A program made the position numbers and the translations under genes. This document shows, one piece after another, positions 59,593 through 64,000 of a stretch of DNA of 64,000 bases (within the stretch, counting starts at the first letter, position 1; every line of letters begins with the position of its first letter). Source of the stretch: Topomyia yanbarensis (taxonomy: Eukaryota > Arthropoda > Insecta > Diptera > Culicidae); NCBI RefSeq assembly GCF_030247195.1, contig NC_080670.1, forward strand, positions 95,143,416 to 95,207,415. Direction: 5' to 3'. Below the pieces are notes generated by a model. That model was not told the origin of the DNA. It saw nothing but the letters and a program-made list of their open reading frames with translations, and did not search any database.

Positions 59593-61451
59593 CAAATCCG
59601 TTCTTTAAATAGTCGATGATGACGTCATTCATAGAAGCGTAGCGCGCTAGGGACACAAATCTGTCGTGCCGGACTAGGGAAGCGTTATGTTCAGTGTGTT
59701 AATGCGCGATATTTTGACTAGGTTGTACATTATTTAAATTGATATCAAAAATCTTTGGGCTTATCTATTGGAATCTATTCTTAGAAGTATTTCAGTGCGA
59801 TATTTGTAAAAATAATTGAAAATTTCTCGTGAGATGGCTGAATTATATGTGTTTAAAATTGGACCACTTTTCGTTACATACCACTTTTGTAGAATTTGCA
59901 ACGTGCACCCCCATATCGAAAACAAAGACGTAGTCCTATGTCAAAAATACCATTGCAAATATAATCCACAATAGACGTTTGTGTAATTTACACCAAACAT
60001 TTAGGTAGAGTTTGGTTTAAACCAAGTATACATGCAAATCTTCTCACAGATCAGTGATTACATGCGTATACCAAATTGAGACGAGGTTTTCGACTGCGGA
60101 TCGAATCCTATTTCTATAGGTACTAAATCGTCAATTTAAACAGTCGGTATGTCAAACGAAATAAAAGAGGAAGGGTGGTTACGTTATCAATTTTTTTCTA
60201 TTGCTGGGTCGATAAAGAAGGGAAGAGTAATTTAAAAAAAACACGGGTCTATGTTAACATTGCTGACAGCCACTAAGGTGCTTCTGAACTAGCTCTATTC
60301 TGGCACACCATTTCGCCTTTTCCGACACTAGGTGTGCTTTAATGATCTCTATAGAGCTGTGAAGCCGTGAAGAATATGTTTTGTATGCGAATATAGAACA
60401 TATCTAAAGCCATTAAATAATGCTTCGTGGTCTCCTGGGTATACTCCTTACTCCTAATCTTACCACTGCCACTATCCTTCCCATCAGGGAAATCATGAAA
60501 AGACGATTCATGACAAGGCACATATCTCCGATCAACATGGGAACATACCATTTAAGCTAGTCGCTACTGATTCCTGAGTACCTGAAAAACTCGTAGTTAT
60601 GGCAATTTTATCCGATTTGGATACCACGGCATAAGAAGCCGTCGAAATTCTCCTGTCTGGCACGCTATCTGTGGATGTGGCAATATGCGTCAACCGGAGA
60701 CTAATAGAAGCCACGGACTAACAAGGAGATACTCACTACTCATACTGAACTTGAGGGCTTAGGCTTAAAAGGGCCCGGCAGTAATACAAGCCTTGGGGCC
60801 TGCCGCGGCTCTCGACGGTCCTGACGAGCGGCAGAGATATTCATCATTTTATATTTTTATTCCTCGCTTACCACTACCGTACTTACCGCTTCCACTAACT
60901 AAAAATGAGACCGTTACATACAGAGTATTACTTTACTGGTGTTTTAAGGGCTAAACTAAACCGATTTTAAATATCGGTGTATGGAAACACATCGACGTGA
61001 TTCAAGGAATTTGATTCTTAAAAATAATGTTAATTGCCTCAATAATATATCAATTATTTCTCAAAAATTAATATGTAAGTTTTCCTCAAAGACAAAATAA
61101 TCACAGTGAAATTTTTTCTAGAGTGCATGTATTTATCGCTTGAGTTAGGTTCAACCGTGAGGTAGATGTTTGAATTCATATATCATCAAGTAATCCACCT
61201 AGTAGTGAGATAAAAGATTTCCCATACTCACCGCATCAGCATCACCGAGAGCAACTGTATTTTTGAATCCTAAAATTCTAGCGAAAATTTGTCTTGTTTC
61301 GCAAGATTTATATTATATAGGTCCTGGCGCAAAAAGTACTAGTTGGGTTATTTACAATAAGGGTACAAAAAATAAATATATCGCATAATATACCTATAAA
61401 TATAAAGTCACGGCACTAAATATCATTTCCATTTCTCACACGCCGCCCTTA

Positions 61452-61482
<31 letters not shown>

Positions 61483-62040
61483 ATCACTCACTCACTCTTT
61501 TTCTCCCTTCCTTCGTGTTCGTGGTAACTGTCAAGACTCACATCTTTCTTGCTGTTTCTCTAACCATTTCTAAGTTATGTGACAAGATCTTCTGATAATC
61601 TTAAATATTTATTAATAATTGTTGAGGTTTGAGAAGACAATACTATTTTCGTCTGCCGTTACTTTGTAAATAGTTTTTTGCGTTTTAGTTTTTTTTACAT
61701 CCTACTTGGTAAATAAAATATTTGTAGTCCTGAGAAAATTTGCAAAATGTTTGTATTATAAGAAAACTATAACTCTTTTCAAATGTTCACACCATTAGGA
61801 TGAAAGGTGTATCTTTCCGAAACGTTGAACTCCGGGTAAGCAGGCGACCAAAAATCGAAAACTACATGTACACTATAATTAAGGAAATTTATGGCTATCT
61901 AGAAAAATATTTAACTTAACTGGGTAATATGGATGTTTGAAGATGAAAATTTTGAGAAGAAACATTCCACATGCGTTATTTAAACTTTTCGTATCTGAAT
62001 TGAATTTTAAATGAATCATATGCTCAAATATGTCATGTGA
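59593..62040. other. Unassigned stretch with a CT/CA microsatellite
   Basis: No gene recognised. At 61448-61495 there is a TCTCTCTC run followed by CACACACA and CACTCACTC. A GACGTAGTCCTATGTC motif near 59930 resembles that at 48085. The minus-strand ORFs at 60339-60714 have no motif. Confidence 0.35.
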
Positions 62041-62079
62041 AACGTAAGAACCTACCGCCGAGGACTACATCGAGTAGAT

Positions 62080-62580
62080 CGCGACGAAGCGGAGAATTAA
62101 ATGGCTCACTTGTATCGTAGCTAAACTGAGAGCTAATTGGTTCACAAACCGGCATAGGTACCGAGAGAAATTCCGGCACCGGGGAACTCTCAGTCGGAGT
62201 AGGGTAGTTTTACCGCCTGGCAGCTAAATAGCTCAAGTAAACGGGTATCAGTTTCGGAATAAATTCCGCTGCCGGGGAACTCTCAGTCGGATTAGGGTGA
62301 GCTTAACGCCAGGGACTATCCGAGTAGGTCGCAACAAAGCTGGGAACTAAATGGCTTACGGAAACCGGAGTTAAATGGCTCATGCTATCAGGAGCGAAAT
62401 GGATCACTGAAATGAAAGCTAAATAGCTCGCGAAAACGGAAGCTAAACGGCTCACAGAAATGCCTTGCGGTAATATACCGCTGGGTAATATCCGAGTGGA
62501 GTTCGTGGCTAAATGACTCAAGTTCACCGAGGATCTATATAGCCTAATAGAGGGAGAGATTGGCGGAAAGCAAGATGAAT
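62080..62580. repeat. Degenerate GCTAAATGGCTCA repeats
   Basis: The motif (G)AGCTAAATGGCTCA..GAAA recurs about ten times, with a longer duplicated sentence (CCGGGGAACTCTCAGTCGGA near 62180 and 62269, followed by TAGGGT). On the minus strand this reads as a Ser-His-Leu repeat (SHLTPVSVSHLVP), which I take as a repeat shadow. Confidence 0.55.
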
Positions 62581-62804
62581 GACGGGAATTAAATAGATGA
62601 AAGGTCGAGCTATTTCATGGATAGCGAGGGTCCGAGTTAACTTCAGAAAACTCGTGAACAAAAGGCTTCGTGATTGCCAAAATCAACGGGGTCTTCATGT
62701 GCAGCTATTTCGCACCTACAAGGTGGATAGTGGTACAGTTCAGTCTAATGTTGGAACAGTTAACCGAACAGTGGGTGACTGACCAAACGACGAAAGCCGA
62801 CAGT

Positions 62805-62995
62805 CATTGGTGGTGACTTCAATACCTGAGTTGTGAAGTGGGCAGTAGAGTAACGAACACAAGAGGAGATATGTGAACTTGGACCTACGATTGTGCAATG
62901 AAGGTTCCGTTAGCATATTTCGAAGAGATGGAGTGAGTCTATCATCGATGTCACATTCTGCAGCCCTTCACTGACAGTGAACATGGACTAGAGAG
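62805..62995 (+). pseudogene. LINE endonuclease fragment
   Basis: The plus strand reads VIGGDFNT, a stop, then in other frames SIIDVTFCSPSLTVNMD. The APE motifs GDFN and IDVTF.S..L are typical of R1/jockey-like LINE ORF2, where the first binds metal at the nuclease site. Several frame breaks. The upstream stretch (62690-62800) may be the preceding part but shows no clear motif. Confidence 0.6.
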
Positions 62996-63419
62996 CAAGG
63001 CTGGAAGAAGTCATTTCAAATGACATTTTTATGCGAAAGTTCGGGAAACACGACAGCTCCGGTGCAAGTTTGACTACGGCTGCATGTAAACGGACGAGAG
63101 AAAAGCAAAAACGTTCGTGCTGTTCAGCGTGCCTGTTACAGGTTCCTGAATATTCGGTTATTCGGCTTGGTGCCGTAGTTTGGTTTGGTTCGCTAACAGT
63201 TGCAAATGTATGTGAATGGCCCGTGTGTCTAACTTTCATCATCCGTTGCGTTGGAACTGTTGCAAACAAATTTCATAGCAGCGGTTCAAAGTGAATGTAG
63301 TGAACGACATTCAAGGCTTATATTTGCAAGATTGGACTATGCGACAGTTCTTTTTTCGCTTGCTAAAGGAAAGGTCTGGAAGCAAAATATTAGCGGTCAC
63401 CTAGAATCGTTGATGGGGA
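62996..63419. other. Unassigned stretch before the terminal satellite
   Basis: Overlapping ORFs on both strands (63031-63294 plus, 62988-63269 minus) have no recognised motif, and neither frame is convincingly coding. Confidence 0.3.
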
Positions 63420-64000
63420 AGTTGTTGGCCGTTGAAAATCAATAGTTTTGGACATTTACAATGCGCAGGGAGGCTCGCCGATGCATCAAGATGGAATTTT
63501 TTTCAACTTTTTAGTAATGAGTTTTATATAGCAGGAGAAATTGTTGGCCGTTGTAAATCAATGATTCGTCGATGCGTCAAGATGGATTTTTTTTCAACTT
63601 TTTGATAATGAGTTTTATGTTGCAGAGGAAATTGTTGGCCGTTGAAAATCAATAGTTTTGGACATTTACAATGCGCAGGAGGGTCCGCCGATGCATCAAA
63701 ATGGATTTTTTTTTCAACTTTTTGGTTAAGAGTTTTATATTGAAGAAGTTGTAGGCCATTGAAAATAAATAGTTTTGGAAATTTACAATGCGCAGGGGGC
63801 CCGCCTATGCACCAAGATGGAAATTTTTTCAACTTTTTAGTAATGAGTTTTATATAGCAGGAGAAATTGTTGGCCGTTGAAAATCAATAGCTTTGGACAT
63901 TTACAATCCGATGGGGGATCCGTCGGTACGTCAAGATGGAATTTTTTTCAACTTTTGGATGATGAGTTTTATGTTGCAGGGGAAATTGTTGGCCGTTGAA
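63420..64000. repeat. ~120-bp tandem satellite running off the window end
   Basis: TTGTTGGCCGTTGAAAATCA recurs at about 63420, 63541, 63631, 63745, 63868 and 63980, each followed by ATAGTTTTGGACATTTACAA, TGCGCAGG, CATCAAGATGGA, TTTTTTCAACTTTTT and GAGTTTTAT. Spacing is 90-122 bp; the second unit lacks about 30 bp. The minus-strand ORF over it is a repeat shadow. Confidence 0.85.

Overview
The window reads as repeat-dense, AT-rich DNA from an insect nuclear genome. I suspect a culicine, Aedes-like mosquito, because of the abundant interspersed family carrying GGCCCGGAGGGCC, CA/TG microsatellites and CCGGTTCCGG blocks, and the I-like, Ty3-like and Penelope-like retroelements. The species is inference. 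I recognise no intact host protein gene. The only host-gene-like material is a histone H3 pseudogene and histone-H1-like tails near 44-56 kb. All comparisons were made by eye, so boundaries are good to a few bases where I name target-site bases and to tens of bases elsewhere.

Layout, 1-42 kb. A Penelope-like (PLE) 3' end, with a GIY-YIG endonuclease tail and a hammerhead-ribozyme-like motif, opens the window. From 36.9 kb back to about 0.94 kb, on the minus strand, lies one old APE-type LINE, or two related ones, blown apart by insertions: ORF1 (36.9-35.4 kb), endonuclease (34.3-33.57 kb), RT N-part (13.43-12.77 kb), RT C-part (5.07-3.91 kb) and a 3' tail (1.12-0.94 kb). The pieces rejoin in register when the intervening blocks are removed. 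The blocks are members of one large non-coding transposon superfamily, called here A and B: A1 (1122-3909), B1 (5073-12766, containing A2 at 9447-12239) and A3 (13435-33569). B2 (36951-41931) is a second B copy in the opposite orientation. A3 spans 20 kb and holds ~510-bp tandem arrays, a 3.4/2.4-kb tandem segmental duplication and a Ty3-type LTR retrotransposon (20365-33439, minus). That LTR element has a full-length I-like LINE (24845-31011, plus) inserted just inside gag, with a 13-bp target-site duplication.

The A and B ends share one architecture: a 5' palindrome whose first half is repeated in inverted form about 30-40 bp before the 3' end, a 3' terminus containing TAGGTGGATTAAAA, and insertion into T-tracts. 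The B2 copy supplies the uninterrupted empty site for A2. This looks most like Helentron-associated (HINE/DINE-1-like) elements, but that assignment is inference.

Layout, 42-64 kb. A ~3-kb inverted repeat (43990-47002 and 53980-57000) holds ~429-bp satellite units, histone-like remnants with a TATA-bearing 5' flank, and an ~890-bp inverted-repeat element that forms the inner edge of each arm. Between the arms lie an H3 pseudogene with the same 5' flank, a (TA)~103 tract and a putative TA-flanked MITE. Beyond 57 kb are a 200-bp snap-back hairpin flanked by TTAA, degenerate short tandem repeats, a LINE endonuclease scrap and a ~120-bp satellite that runs off the window end.
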